Assembly: GCA_025963645.1 (NCBI GenBank)
Contig: JAOQAI010000013.1
Span: 62,001-126,000 of the forward strand
Length of the DNA: 64,000 bases
DNA from: Flaviaestuariibacter sp.
Lineage (GTDB): Bacteria > Bacteroidota > Bacteroidia > Chitinophagales > Chitinophagaceae
Direction of reading: 5' to 3'
Positions within the stretch are counted from its first letter, which is position 1. Each line of letters starts with the position of its first letter. Shown piece after piece: positions 31,872 to 39,466 of this stretch. The position numbers and the translations under genes were made by a program. Below the pieces are notes generated by a model. It ran no database searches and had not been told where the DNA came from. It saw nothing but the letters and a program-made list of their open reading frames with translations.

Positions 31872-32651
31872 ATGCTCAAAAAGACCCTACTCAAAGCGGT
31901 TCATGCGGCGGCGGAAGTGATTCGTGGCTTTGACGATCAGGATTTTCTGGTTTCCAATAAAGAAGGCATCAATAACCTCGTGACGGAGGTGGACCATGTT
32001 TCCGAAAAGGTCATTATACAAACGATAAAAGACGCCTTTCCCACCCATGATATTATAAGTGAAGAAGTAGGGGAGTTGCTCCAGGATTCCGAATACAAAT
32101 GGATCATTGACCCGATAGATGGCACCGTGAACTTTGCGCACCGCATTCCCATTTGCTGTATTTCTATTGGGATAGAAAAGTCCGGCGAAATGATCATGGG
32201 CGCTGTTTTCAATCCCTTCATGAATGAGCTGTATGTAGCGGAAAGAGGTGAAGGCGCTACGCTGAATGATAAAAAGATCAGCGTTTCTAAAAAGGAAAAA
32301 GTGATCAATGCCTGTCTGGTTACCGGCTTTCCTTATACCTATCTCGATGAACCGAATGGACCGCTGCAAACCTTCGAGCGGTTTATCCGCAAGGGAGTTC
32401 CTGTGCGGCGCTTAGGCTCCGCTGCCATTGATCTGTGCTGGGTTGCTGCCGGGCGGTTCGATGGATTTTACGAACATAAGCTACAGGCCTGGGACAGTGC
32501 CGCCGGTTTCATCATTGTAGAAGAAGCGGGTGGTAAGGTAACCAACCTGCAAGGCGAGCCGTATTCACCTTATCAGCCGGGGATTATTGCGAGCAATGGC
32601 GTGATTCATGAAGAGTTGGTGCAGGTTGTCAATCATGGTTGGACTTCGTAA
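31872..32651 (+). CDS. suhB: Inositol monophosphatase family protein
   Basis: A 259-residue Mg2+-dependent phosphatase. The metal-site motifs are EVDHVSE near 37-43, SEEVGE near 66-71, the signature WIIDPIDGTVNFAHRIP near 79-95 and AWDSAAGFIIVEEAGG near 206-221. It may act on myo-inositol phosphates or related sugar phosphates in the cytosol, or serve the SuhB role in rRNA transcription; sequence cannot decide. The start at 31872 gives the usual MLKKTLLKAVHAAAEVI. The stop codon overlaps the promoter box of the next gene. Confidence 0.92.
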   Translation: MLKKTLLKAVHAAAEVIRGFDDQDFLVSNKEGINNLVTEVDHVSEKVIIQTIKDAFPTHDIISEEVGELLQDSEYKWIIDPIDGTVNFAHRIPICCISIGIEKSGEMIMGAVFNPFMNELYVAERGEGATLNDKKISVSKKEKVINACLVTGFPYTYLDEPNGPLQTFERFIRKGVPVRRLGSAAIDLCWVAAGRFDGFYEHKLQAWDSAAGFIIVEEAGGKVTNLQGEPYSPYQPGIIASNGVIHEELVQVVNHGWTS

Positions 32652-32656
32652 ATTTG
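32649..32656 (+). promoter_or_regulatory. Bacteroidota -7 box for DUF433 gene, TAAATTTG
   Basis: Perfect TAnnTTTG starting at the suhB stop codon and ending 4 nt before ATG 32661. It suggests the DUF433-DUF5615 pair can be transcribed independently of suhB, leading on into thiL. Confidence 0.5.
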
Positions 32657-32660
32657 AATC

Positions 32661-32894
32661 ATGCAATACCAGGAAGCATATATCGAGGTGAATCCAAAAG
32701 TGATGATGGGAAAGCCAGTTATTAAAGGAACGCGTATCACGGTGGAATTGATTATTGAAAAACTGGCTGCTGGGGAAAATGAAACCACCATTCTTACCGA
32801 TTACCCTTCGCTTAGTAGAGAAGCAATACTGGCGGCGTTACAATTTGCTGCCAACAATTTAAAGGCGGACCATATTTATCCAATTGCTTCCTGA
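32661..32894 (+). CDS. DUF433 protein, putative antitoxin (copy 1)
   Basis: A 77-residue protein: EVNPKVMMGKPVIKGTRITVELIIEKLAAGE then LTDYPSLSREAILAALQFA are the full DUF433 domain, a small winged-helix-like fold. DUF433 genes are usually paired with a DUF5615 PIN-like gene and are considered the antitoxin/DNA-binding half of a toxin-antitoxin system; the role is predicted, not shown here. Its TGA overlaps the ATG of the next gene by one base. A related but distinct copy lies at 40955. Confidence 0.9.
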   Translation: MQYQEAYIEVNPKVMMGKPVIKGTRITVELIIEKLAAGENETTILTDYPSLSREAILAALQFAANNLKADHIYPIAS

Positions 32895-33262
32895 TGCCGG
32901 AAGTTTTACGATTTATAGCAGATGAGGGTGTAGAGAAGACAATCGTTCTGGCTTTACGCGTTCAGTATGATGTTATTTATATTGCTGAAGCAGCACAAGG
33001 TTCCAACGATGATTTCATTTTAGAATTGGCGCAAAAAGAAAACAGGTTGCTGATCACACTGGATAAAGATTTTGGGGAGCTCGTATTTCGGTTAAATAAG
33101 GCACATGCCGGTGTGATATTATGCCGTATGCAAGGCCTTACGAACGAAGATAAAGCAGCATTAGTCGTAACGACGATAGATAAGTATCATATCGAATTGC
33201 TTCAATCATTCACCGTTATACAACCTAAAAACATTAGAATCAGAAAACGAATTGACACATAA
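32894..33262 (+). CDS. DUF5615 PIN-like protein, putative toxin (copy 1)
   Basis: A 122-residue Mut7-C/PIN-like protein: LRFIADEGVEKTI with the first acidic residues near 9-10, DDFILELAQKENRLLITLDKDFGELV near 40-65 carrying the DKDF acidic pair, and AGVILCRMQGLT. PIN-like proteins are Mg2+-dependent RNases; this subgroup is predicted to be a toxin. Start and stop overlap both neighbours by one base (TGATG, TAATG), so DUF433, DUF5615 and thiL should be translated from one message. The link with thiL is probably positional rather than functional. Confidence 0.88.
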   Translation: MPEVLRFIADEGVEKTIVLALRVQYDVIYIAEAAQGSNDDFILELAQKENRLLITLDKDFGELVFRLNKAHAGVILCRMQGLTNEDKAALVVTTIDKYHIELLQSFTVIQPKNIRIRKRIDT

Positions 33263-34287
33263 TGGAAAGAACAGAAATAGGATCCCTCGGTGAGTTTGGT
33301 TTGATCGATCATCTCACGAAAAATATAGAAATTCAAAACGCTTCTACCGTTATTGGGGTGGGAGATGATGCCGCCGTACTGGATCACTTTGGCAAGCAGG
33401 TAGTGGTCACCAATGATCTGTTGGTGGAAGGCGTGCATTTCGACCTGATGTACACACCGCTTAAGCATCTTGGCTATAAAGCGGTAGCGGTGAACGTGAG
33501 CGACATCTGCGCCATGAACGCTACACCTACGCAGATCATACTCGGCCTGGCTTTCAGCAACCGTTTCTCGCTGGAAGCGCTGGATGAATTTTACGAAGGC
33601 GTCTATGCCGCCTGCGAGCATTACGGCGTGGACCTTGTCGGTGGCGATACCACCACTTCTCAGAAAGGATTTATAATTTCCTGCACGGCTATCGGCGAGG
33701 TTGCACCGGACCAGTATGTGCGGCGCAGCGGCGCCAAAAAAGGCGACCTGCTTTGCGTAAGCGGCGACCTGGGCGGCGCTTATTTAGGGCTTACTTTATT
33801 GGAAAGGGAGAAGCAGGTGTACCTCGAAGCGCCCACCGTGCAGCCCGACCTGGAAGACGAGAAATATATCATTGGTCGCATCCTGAAACCCGAGGCCCGC
33901 AAAGACATCATTACCTTTTTGGGTGAGGCCGGCATCATGCCCACGTCAATGATCGACATCAGCGATGGATTGAGTTCTGAAATATTACATCTCTGTAAGC
34001 ACAGCGAGGTAGGCTGCCTGTTGTATGAAGACAAGCTTCCCATTGCCGAAGACACCCGCCTGGCGGCCTTTAAATTCAACCTCGATCCTACCGCTTGTGC
34101 GTTAAGCGGTGGCGAGGATTATGAATTGCTGTTCACTATAAGGCAGGAGGATTTTGAGAAGATCGGCAATACAAATGATATTTCCATCGTTGGGTACATC
34201 ACTGATGCGGAAGACCGTGCGCACATCCTGACCAAAGGCGGCAGCAAGCACCGCATAGAAGCGCAGGGGTGGAATGCTTTTAAATAG
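33262..34287 (+). CDS. thiL: Thiamine-monophosphate kinase
   Basis: A 341-residue enzyme that phosphorylates thiamine monophosphate to the active cofactor. GVGDDAAVLD near 33-42 and VTNDLLVEGVHFDL near 49-62 hold the Mg-ATP aspartates, AVNVSDICAMNATP near 75-88, GGDTTTS near 128-134 and ALSGGEDYELLFT near 279-291 follow, all family signatures of the PurM-like fold. ATG overlaps the DUF5615 stop (TAATG). No other thiamine gene is nearby, so its operon partner is unusual. Third codon positions here are more GC-rich than in the genes to the left. Confidence 0.94.
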   Translation: MERTEIGSLGEFGLIDHLTKNIEIQNASTVIGVGDDAAVLDHFGKQVVVTNDLLVEGVHFDLMYTPLKHLGYKAVAVNVSDICAMNATPTQIILGLAFSNRFSLEALDEFYEGVYAACEHYGVDLVGGDTTTSQKGFIISCTAIGEVAPDQYVRRSGAKKGDLLCVSGDLGGAYLGLTLLEREKQVYLEAPTVQPDLEDEKYIIGRILKPEARKDIITFLGEAGIMPTSMIDISDGLSSEILHLCKHSEVGCLLYEDKLPIAEDTRLAAFKFNLDPTACALSGGEDYELLFTIRQEDFEKIGNTNDISIVGYITDAEDRAHILTKGGSKHRIEAQGWNAFK

Positions 34288-34305
34288 AAGGTTGCCTTAC
34301 ACACT

Positions 34306-36006
34306 ATGAAAACCGCTCTCCTTTATTTGTTGGCTATTGGATTACTAAGCAGTTGCGTTGTCAGCAAACGCTATCCTCAAAAGCTGCCCCTGACCAAGAC
34401 AGCGGCGGATTATGCCCTGTTCCAGTCCATCCTCCAGGAAGATCACCCTGGTATTTACTGGTACACCCCAAAGGATAGCATGGATTATTATTTCGGGCGG
34501 GGAAAAGCCATGCTGCAGGATTCCATGAGCGAGCCGGCCTTTCGCAATGTGCTGAATTATGTGCTGTCCAAGATCCGCTGCGGGCACACCTCCGCCCGCC
34601 TGTCGAAAGATTATGGGAAGAGCAATGATACCCTGCGCAACCGGTTCTTTCCCCTTGTATTAAAGATCTGGCCCGATACGGCGCTTATCACCCAGAACCT
34701 CCACCGGAAGGACAGCCTCGTCACCCGCGGCGCCGTGCTTACCGCTATTGATGGACGACCCATGCAACAGGTAGTGGATTCGCTGTTTCAGTACCTTTCC
34801 ACCGACGGCTACAACCTCACGCATAAATACCAAACCCTCAGCAACCGTGGCTCTTTTGGCAGTTTATACACTTCCGTATTCGGCTATAAGCCTTCTTATG
34901 CCGTTGATTTTATTGACACCTTGGGACAACCACGCAGGGCTGCTATTTCCATTTATACCGTTCCAAAAGATACCACCCGGCGACCAATGCCCCGTCCCAG
35001 CCCTTCCCGCAAAGAGCGCCGCGCCTTGGACCTCGCAGCCAACCGCAGCCTGCGCATGGATACGGCACTGAACACCGCTTTTATGGAGCTGAATACGTTT
35101 ACAAAAGGTGGCAAGCTGCGGCCTTTCTTCCGGCAAACCTTTAAGAAGCTGCGCAAGGAAGGCATTCCCAACCTGGTGATTGACCTGCGCAGCAATGGCG
35201 GCGGCAATGTGACCAACTCCAACCTGCTCACCAAGTACATCTCCGATCATCCCTTCAAAATAGCCGATTCGCTTTATGCCGTCACCCGCAACAGCCGGTA
35301 TAAGGGCTACCAGCAAAGCGTCTTTTGGAACCGCCTGTTCATGATCTTTTTTACACGGAAGAAGAGCGATGGGGCCTATCATTTTACCTGGTTCGAGAAC
35401 CGCTATTTCAAACCTAAAAAGAAAAATCATTACGATGGTGCCGTGTACGTGCTGAACGGCGGCAATACCTTCTCCGCCTCCACGCTCTTTGGCAGCGCGG
35501 TGGGCTTTCAGCAAAATGTGACGCTGGTAGGCGAAGAGACCGGCGGTGGCGCTTATGGCAATAACGCATGGCTGATCCCGGACATGACCCTGCCCAACAC
35601 AGGGGTGCGTTTCCGCTTGCCGCTGTTCCGGTTGGTGATAGATAAGGAGCAGCCTAAAGGCTTTGGCGTGCAGCCCGAAGTGTTTGCCGGTCCCACGGTG
35701 GAAGCTATCCGAAAGAACCGCGATTATAAAACAGAAGCTGTGGTGAACCTGATAAAGAGTCGTAAGGATACCTGCGTAACCGGAGTGGTGACCTATGCCG
35801 GTGATCCCTTGGCCGATGGCTTTGGGTGGGTAATCAATGTGTCTGAAGAAAGCCCGCCCATTATTGTAGGCATTAACCTGCCTGCTGCTTACCGGGTGGA
35901 AGGTCTGAAGGTAGAAGCCTGCGTTTACAAGACGGGTGCGAAGGTTCCCTGCCATTGCATTACACAGCCGGATGGCTATGCCATCCGCACTATTAAACGC
36001 TTATAG
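34306..36006 (+). CDS. S41-family peptidase, lipoprotein
   Basis: A 566-residue lipoprotein with lipobox LLSSC at about 13-17. An N-terminal helical region (YALFQSILQEDHPGIYWYTP, IRCGHTSARL) precedes a PDZ-like linker (RGAVLTAIDGRPMQQVVDSL) and the S41 core: LVIDLRSNGGGNVTNS near 291-306, and GNTFSAST near 389-396 with the nucleophile Ser. A Lys-type general base is expected downstream near GEETGGG. Tail-specific proteases of this kind degrade envelope proteins. The gene's last 6 bases overlap the convergent nitrilase. High GC3 leaves a long open frame on the other strand that is not a gene. Confidence 0.87.
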   Translation: MKTALLYLLAIGLLSSCVVSKRYPQKLPLTKTAADYALFQSILQEDHPGIYWYTPKDSMDYYFGRGKAMLQDSMSEPAFRNVLNYVLSKIRCGHTSARLSKDYGKSNDTLRNRFFPLVLKIWPDTALITQNLHRKDSLVTRGAVLTAIDGRPMQQVVDSLFQYLSTDGYNLTHKYQTLSNRGSFGSLYTSVFGYKPSYAVDFIDTLGQPRRAAISIYTVPKDTTRRPMPRPSPSRKERRALDLAANRSLRMDTALNTAFMELNTFTKGGKLRPFFRQTFKKLRKEGIPNLVIDLRSNGGGNVTNSNLLTKYISDHPFKIADSLYAVTRNSRYKGYQQSVFWNRLFMIFFTRKKSDGAYHFTWFENRYFKPKKKNHYDGAVYVLNGGNTFSASTLFGSAVGFQQNVTLVGEETGGGAYGNNAWLIPDMTLPNTGVRFRLPLFRLVIDKEQPKGFGVQPEVFAGPTVEAIRKNRDYKTEAVVNLIKSRKDTCVTGVVTYAGDPLADGFGWVINVSEESPPIIVGINLPAAYRVEGLKVEACVYKTGAKVPCHCITQPDGYAIRTIKRL

Positions 36007-36792
36007 CAAGATTTCGAAGCTATCCGCGTCCTTCCAAAAAGGCAGCTTTTCCCGCACCGCTTCCAAATGCGCTTTGTCCAGCGTTATCGTAAACACATCT
36101 TCTTCGTGTGCTTTGGTATAAAGCACTTCACCCATCGGGTCCACCACGCTGCTGTCGCCGCTGTGGTAAATACCATTTCCGTCCTCGCCAATGCGGTTCA
36201 CGCCGATCACGTAGCATTGGTTTTCGATGGCACGGGCCTGAAGGAGCGTTTTCCAGGCCCTGTTGCGCCGCTCGGGCCAGTTGGCTACATAGATCAGCAC
36301 ATCATATTCAAAGCCTTCGTCGGTGTATTGCTGTCGGGCCCACACCGGGAAGCGCAGGTCGTAGCACACCTGCAGGTTGATGCGCCAGCCGTTGACCGAT
36401 GCGATGAACCGCTTGCTGCCGGCGGTATAGTGCTCGTCTTCCCCCGCATACGCAAAGCGGTGGCGCTTATCGTAGGTGCCGTATTGCCCGTTGGGCAGCA
36501 TCCAGATCAGCCGGTTGTAAAAATCTTCCCCGTCGCGGATCATGAGCGAACCCGTAAGGATCACCTTGCTCGCAGCCGCCATCTCCTTCATCCAGCTTAC
36601 GCTTGGTCCCTCCATATCTTCTGCCAGGGTCTCCGGCTTCATGCTAAAGCCGGTGGAGAACATTTCGGGGAGGATAACTACCTGCGTCTTGCCGGAAAGC
36701 GCTTTTATTTTTTCTTCGAAATAGGCGCGGTTGACCGCCGGGTCTTCCCATTGGAGCGGCGCCTGGATGAGAGAGAGAGTTATGGAGGACAT
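36001..36792 (-). CDS. Nitrilase-superfamily amidohydrolase (omega-amidase type)
   Basis: A 263-residue carbon-nitrogen hydrolase. The catalytic triad is visible: Glu in VVILPEMFSTGF near 38-49, Lys in YDKRHRF near 108-114, and Cys in NLQVCYDLRFP near 139-149. FSTGFSM and the RxxENQCYVIGVNR segment match YafV/NIT2-type omega-amidases, which hydrolyse alpha-keto acid amides and related damage products. Cytosolic, no signal. It is transcribed toward the S41 gene and ends inside its last codons. A TAACTTG sequence 5 nt before the ATG is a weak promoter match. Confidence 0.92.
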   Translation of the reverse strand: MSSITLSLIQAPLQWEDPAVNRAYFEEKIKALSGKTQVVILPEMFSTGFSMKPETLAEDMEGPSVSWMKEMAAASKVILTGSLMIRDGEDFYNRLIWMLPNGQYGTYDKRHRFAYAGEDEHYTAGSKRFIASVNGWRINLQVCYDLRFPVWARQQYTDEGFEYDVLIYVANWPERRNRAWKTLLQARAIENQCYVIGVNRIGEDGNGIYHSGDSSVVDPMGEVLYTKAHEEDVFTITLDKAHLEAVREKLPFWKDADSFEILL

Positions 36793-36984
36793 GGGCGCAA
36801 GTTAGGAAAGGAGCGGATGGCGGCAAAAGCAGTTTCCGTCAGGGGGAACGAGGGCTTTGTAATGGCGAGCGCCAGTTTACCCGGAACGCCAGCTAACGGT
36901 AGCAACACCCTGCGCCCCTCCGCCGTTGTGATCGCCAGTTTACCTTGAGCTCCGGCGAAGGAAGCGATCTCAAGTGCTTCTCCT

Positions 36985-37013
36985 CATTGCGAGCGCCTCG
37001 CGAAGCAATCTCG
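36985..37013. repeat. Dispersed-type palindrome, cattgcgag...gaagcaatctcg
   Basis: A palindrome with attgc/gcaat outer arms and gcgag/ctcgc inner arms. It has the form of the cattgcgag-N-gaagcaatct repeats that recur between genes in many bacterial genomes. Only one copy is seen in this window. Confidence 0.5.
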
Positions 37014-37126
37014 TGCGGCTTGAGATGCTCTCAAAAGCAATGGGTGACCGTCCGAAAACCGCAAGGGGATTTCTGCAACCCTGCACCTTTTCCCGTTCTG
37101 CCACACCTCCAAAGCTCCCTACGAGC

Positions 37127-37441
37127 CGTTCCGGGCACTGTCCCAACCGTCCCAGACACTTTACCAGGCGTCCCAGGCGCTGTCCCGGGCATCCCAGGCA
37201 CTTTACTAGCCATTCCAGACGCTTGACATGCGGTTCCAGACGCTTGACATTTGATTCCAGACGTTTGACATGCCCTCCCAGACAGTTGACATGTCGTTCC
37301 AGGCCTTTGACATGCCATTCCCGCGATCTTCCCACCTATTCCCGGCACCTGACATGCCATTCCCAAGGGCTGACCTGTCGTTCTCGGAATCTGCTATGCC
37401 ATTCCCGCAACCCTACAAGCCATTACCAAGAGGTATGATTT
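37127..37441. repeat. Degenerate 21-bp tandem repeat array, 15 units
   Basis: Fifteen consecutive 21-bp units can be laid out with no indels, with a partial sixteenth after 37441. The consensus is roughly cattccagacgcttgacatg plus c. The most conserved parts are the (t)tcc near the unit start and the ttgacatg end. The first four units diverge in the second half (ctgtccc, ctttacc). Translated, it gives heptads in every frame, e.g. HVKRLEx on the minus strand. No gene call is made. Confidence 0.85.
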
Positions 37442-37476
37442 TTCAGACGCTTTTAGAGATGACACCCCGTTCCCTT

Positions 37477-37502
37477 GTCCTCCTGAGCGGCAGCGAAGGA
37501 CC
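37477..37502. repeat. Dispersed-type palindrome, gtcctcctgagcgg...gaaggacc
   Basis: A hairpin with gtcct/aggac arms around cctgagcggcagcga. It resembles the widespread cctgagcg...cgaaggac intergenic repeat class. It sits 36 bp to the right of the 21-bp array. Confidence 0.45.
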
Positions 37503-37600
37503 TGTGGATGGCAGTAATGCACCTCTCCCTAAATGAAACACGAGCTATTTGGCTGGGTGGGGAAGTTTGGATAATATCGTCTAACTGTCACTATTGATTT

Positions 37601-38053
37601 ATGCAAGAAGAATTCCTGAGTTTAGAAATCATTTGGAAAGATGAACACATGGTAGAACTCGAAATAACAGCATGCAATAAATATTTTAAAGGTATTACGC
37701 AAGTATATGACCAAGCTGAATGCATTTATGAATTAGCAGAGCAGCTAATCGGATTTAGTGGCATATCCGAAACTCTGTTTTATGAAAGTGGCAAAAAAGA
37801 TAGTTATGCTTATTTCTCACTCAAGTTTTATCCTGTTGGCACAAATGGACTAATTGGAGTACAAATAAATCTGGAGGAAAATGTAACAACTGCATTTAGA
37901 CCTGAGGAGAAATCAAAGCTTATTCTGGAAATTATTATTGAACCTTCAGCGCTTGATGAATTTCAAAAGTTCTTAAAAACCATGGCAGTTAAGCAAAGTG
38001 GAAAGGCACAGTTGGTTGGTAGAAATGGGTTTAAGATCCATCTGATAACATAA
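37601..38053 (+). CDS. Hypothetical protein, AT-rich orphan
   Basis: A 150-residue soluble protein without signal peptide, Cys-rich motif or repeats apart from one internal Cys pair region (ITACNKYF, DQAECIYE). The predicted fold is mixed alpha/beta with strands SLEIIWKDEHMVELEITAC and SYAYFSLKFYPVG. No family recognised; size and style resemble small immunity-type proteins of polymorphic toxin loci, but no toxin gene adjoins, so this is only a thought. Its codons are clearly richer in A and T than those of neighbours. It follows the repeat island, which fits recent acquisition. Confidence 0.7.
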   Translation: MQEEFLSLEIIWKDEHMVELEITACNKYFKGITQVYDQAECIYELAEQLIGFSGISETLFYESGKKDSYAYFSLKFYPVGTNGLIGVQINLEENVTTAFRPEEKSKLILEIIIEPSALDEFQKFLKTMAVKQSGKAQLVGRNGFKIHLIT

Positions 38054-38073
38054 CATACTTTAATAAACAACCC

Positions 38074-38552
38074 ATGCAGCCCCAACTTAAAACCATCCCC
38101 AAAACCTACCTGGTCGGCAGCCGGCTCTCCAGGTCCTTAGCCCACAACCGCACCGGCGATCTCTGGAAAAGCTTTATGCCGGGGCGCAAGAAGGTTCAAA
38201 CGAGCAGTTCCTTCCTCTACTCCCTGCAAGGTTTACGATCCTTCCTATTTCGAAGACTTTAATCCTGCCAACGTATTCGAAAAATGGGCGGCAGCGGAAG
38301 TGACCGGTTTTTTATGCTGTGCCGCAGGGTATGGAAACCTTCGAATTGCCCGCTGGTCTTTATGCTTTCTTCCACTACAAAGGCCGGCGCACGGATACGA
38401 AGATCTTTACTTACATCTTTCATACCTGGCTGCCACATTCCGATTATGTGCTGGATAACCGTCCCCATTTTGAATTATTAGGCGATAAGTACAAGAACAT
38501 CGACCCCGGCTCGGAAGAGGAAATATGGATACCGGTTCGGGAAAGGGGATAA
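38074..38552 (+). pseudogene. GyrI-like (effector-binding) domain protein, two frameshifts
   Basis: A protein of about 158 residues broken in three frames. Piece 1 (from 38074) reads KTYLVGSRLSRSLAHNRTGD and LWKSFMPGRKKVQ; at the caagg near 38229 an extra base moves the frame. Piece 2 reads VYDPSYFEDFNPANVFEKWA; an extra base in the T6 run near 38310 moves it again. Piece 3 reads VPQGMETFELPAGLYAFFHY and ends SEEEIWIPVRERG. All parts match the GyrI-like small-molecule-binding family in order. Both disruptions are +1. It is not expected to make a full product. Confidence 0.87.
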
Positions 38553-38561
38553 GCACTACGG

Positions 38562-39182
38562 TTAAACCACTGCTTGCGGCGCCATGGCAGGCGGCTTCAC
38601 CTTCCGGTAGTGAGGAGATGTAACAACATATCCCAGCACATCTAAAATGGTCCGCAAAACAATAAACACCAGCCCCGGTTCCCAACCCAAAAAAGCGGGC
38701 AGCAGGATGGTGAGGTGCATGGGCACAATGCGGATATAAGGCTGAACGAAAAGGGCTCCCAGCTTTGGCGGCTCGCGGCGGTACTGCAGCTTATGCTGCA
38801 CAAAGAACACCACCTGGCTAAAGAAGATGCAAAGGATGGCGATCTTGAAAAATCCCATATCTACCCGGCCAAAGCCGTTCTGCGTACCCAGGAAGATGAG
38901 GTACACGAAATGAAAGAACCCATAATGCCCGAGGAAGAACCAGGCGGCACAGCCTCTTCCCATTGGCTTACCATCCAGTTTCAGATCGACGGTCACCGCG
39001 GTTGGCGTGGTCATCATTTCCAGGAAAGTGAAGAGCCCGATGAGTACGCTTTGGCACCAGTAGAGCCACAGGATGGTATCGTACTGCGCCGGGTCCTGCC
39101 GGAACTCGTTCAGCAGGTAAATATTGATAGCCAATACCGCATAGAAAGAGGGGTCTGAAAGCAGTTTGCGAAGCAGCGTCAT
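38562..39182 (-). CDS. DUF6498-type polytopic membrane protein
   Basis: A 206-residue inner-membrane protein with five or six hydrophobic helices. The segments ILWLYWCQSVLIGLFTFLEM near 38-57, FFLGHYGFFHFVYLIFLG near 82-99 and FVQPYIRIVPMHLTILLPAF near 145-164 match DUF6498, a family of unknown function with conserved aromatic and His residues within the membrane. There is no enzymatic motif. It is convergent with the GyrI-like pseudogene (gap 9 nt) and is followed upstream by a 284-bp gap in which I saw no gene or strong hairpin. Confidence 0.75.
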   Translation of the reverse strand: MTLLRKLLSDPSFYAVLAINIYLLNEFRQDPAQYDTILWLYWCQSVLIGLFTFLEMMTTPTAVTVDLKLDGKPMGRGCAAWFFLGHYGFFHFVYLIFLGTQNGFGRVDMGFFKIAILCIFFSQVVFFVQHKLQYRREPPKLGALFVQPYIRIVPMHLTILLPAFLGWEPGLVFIVLRTILDVLGYVVTSPHYRKVKPPAMAPQAVV

Positions 39183-39466
39183 GGTTTGCTAAAATTAGAA
39201 TGGTTGCTTGTTATCCTTATACCGCGTGGGTGGTATTTCTTTACAATTGCGATAGGATCAAACCTGGCAGATCGTTTCCATACCCTCCGGTTTTTGATCA
39301 TGGCTGTCTTTATCATCAAGGCAACCCCGGCATGATATTGTAATAGAATCCCCCGTTAACGGCAATAATTTTTACAATGGCAATACTGAATGTACAACCA
39401 AACCAGGGAAGCCCGGTCGGTATAGCTTTTAATTGATCAATAATTGGAAACAGAAAAAAACAACTA

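Larger units (their letters stand above)
36793..37600. other. Gene-poor repeat island of about 0.8 kb
   Basis: No convincing gene lies in these 808 bases. The left part has two similar cgccagtttacc stretches (near 36868 and 36931) and a palindromic attgcgag/gcaat element (36985-37013). The middle is a 21-bp tandem array (37127-37441). The right part has a palindromic gtcct/aggac element (37477-37502). Frames are open on both strands across the array only because the period is a multiple of three. Confidence 0.7.

Noticed and set aside
34864-35955. A 363-codon open frame on the minus strand
   Set aside because: It lies wholly inside the S41 peptidase gene, has no recognisable domain, and exists because GC-rich third positions suppress stops in the opposite frame.
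36067-36948. A 293-codon open frame on the plus strand
   Set aside because: It is antisense to the nitrilase gene, whose catalytic triad is clear; the composition (many His, Ala, Val, Arg) is that of a shadow frame.
36970-37366. Minus-strand frames reading heptads such as HVKRLEx over the 21-bp array
   Set aside because: All frames of a 21-bp repeat give heptads; there is no start context, and flanking sequence is not protein-like. Kept as a repeat, with coding as an alternative in the findings.
37127-37441. The 21-bp array as a CRISPR array
   Set aside because: The units are contiguous with no variable spacers of constant length between identical repeats.
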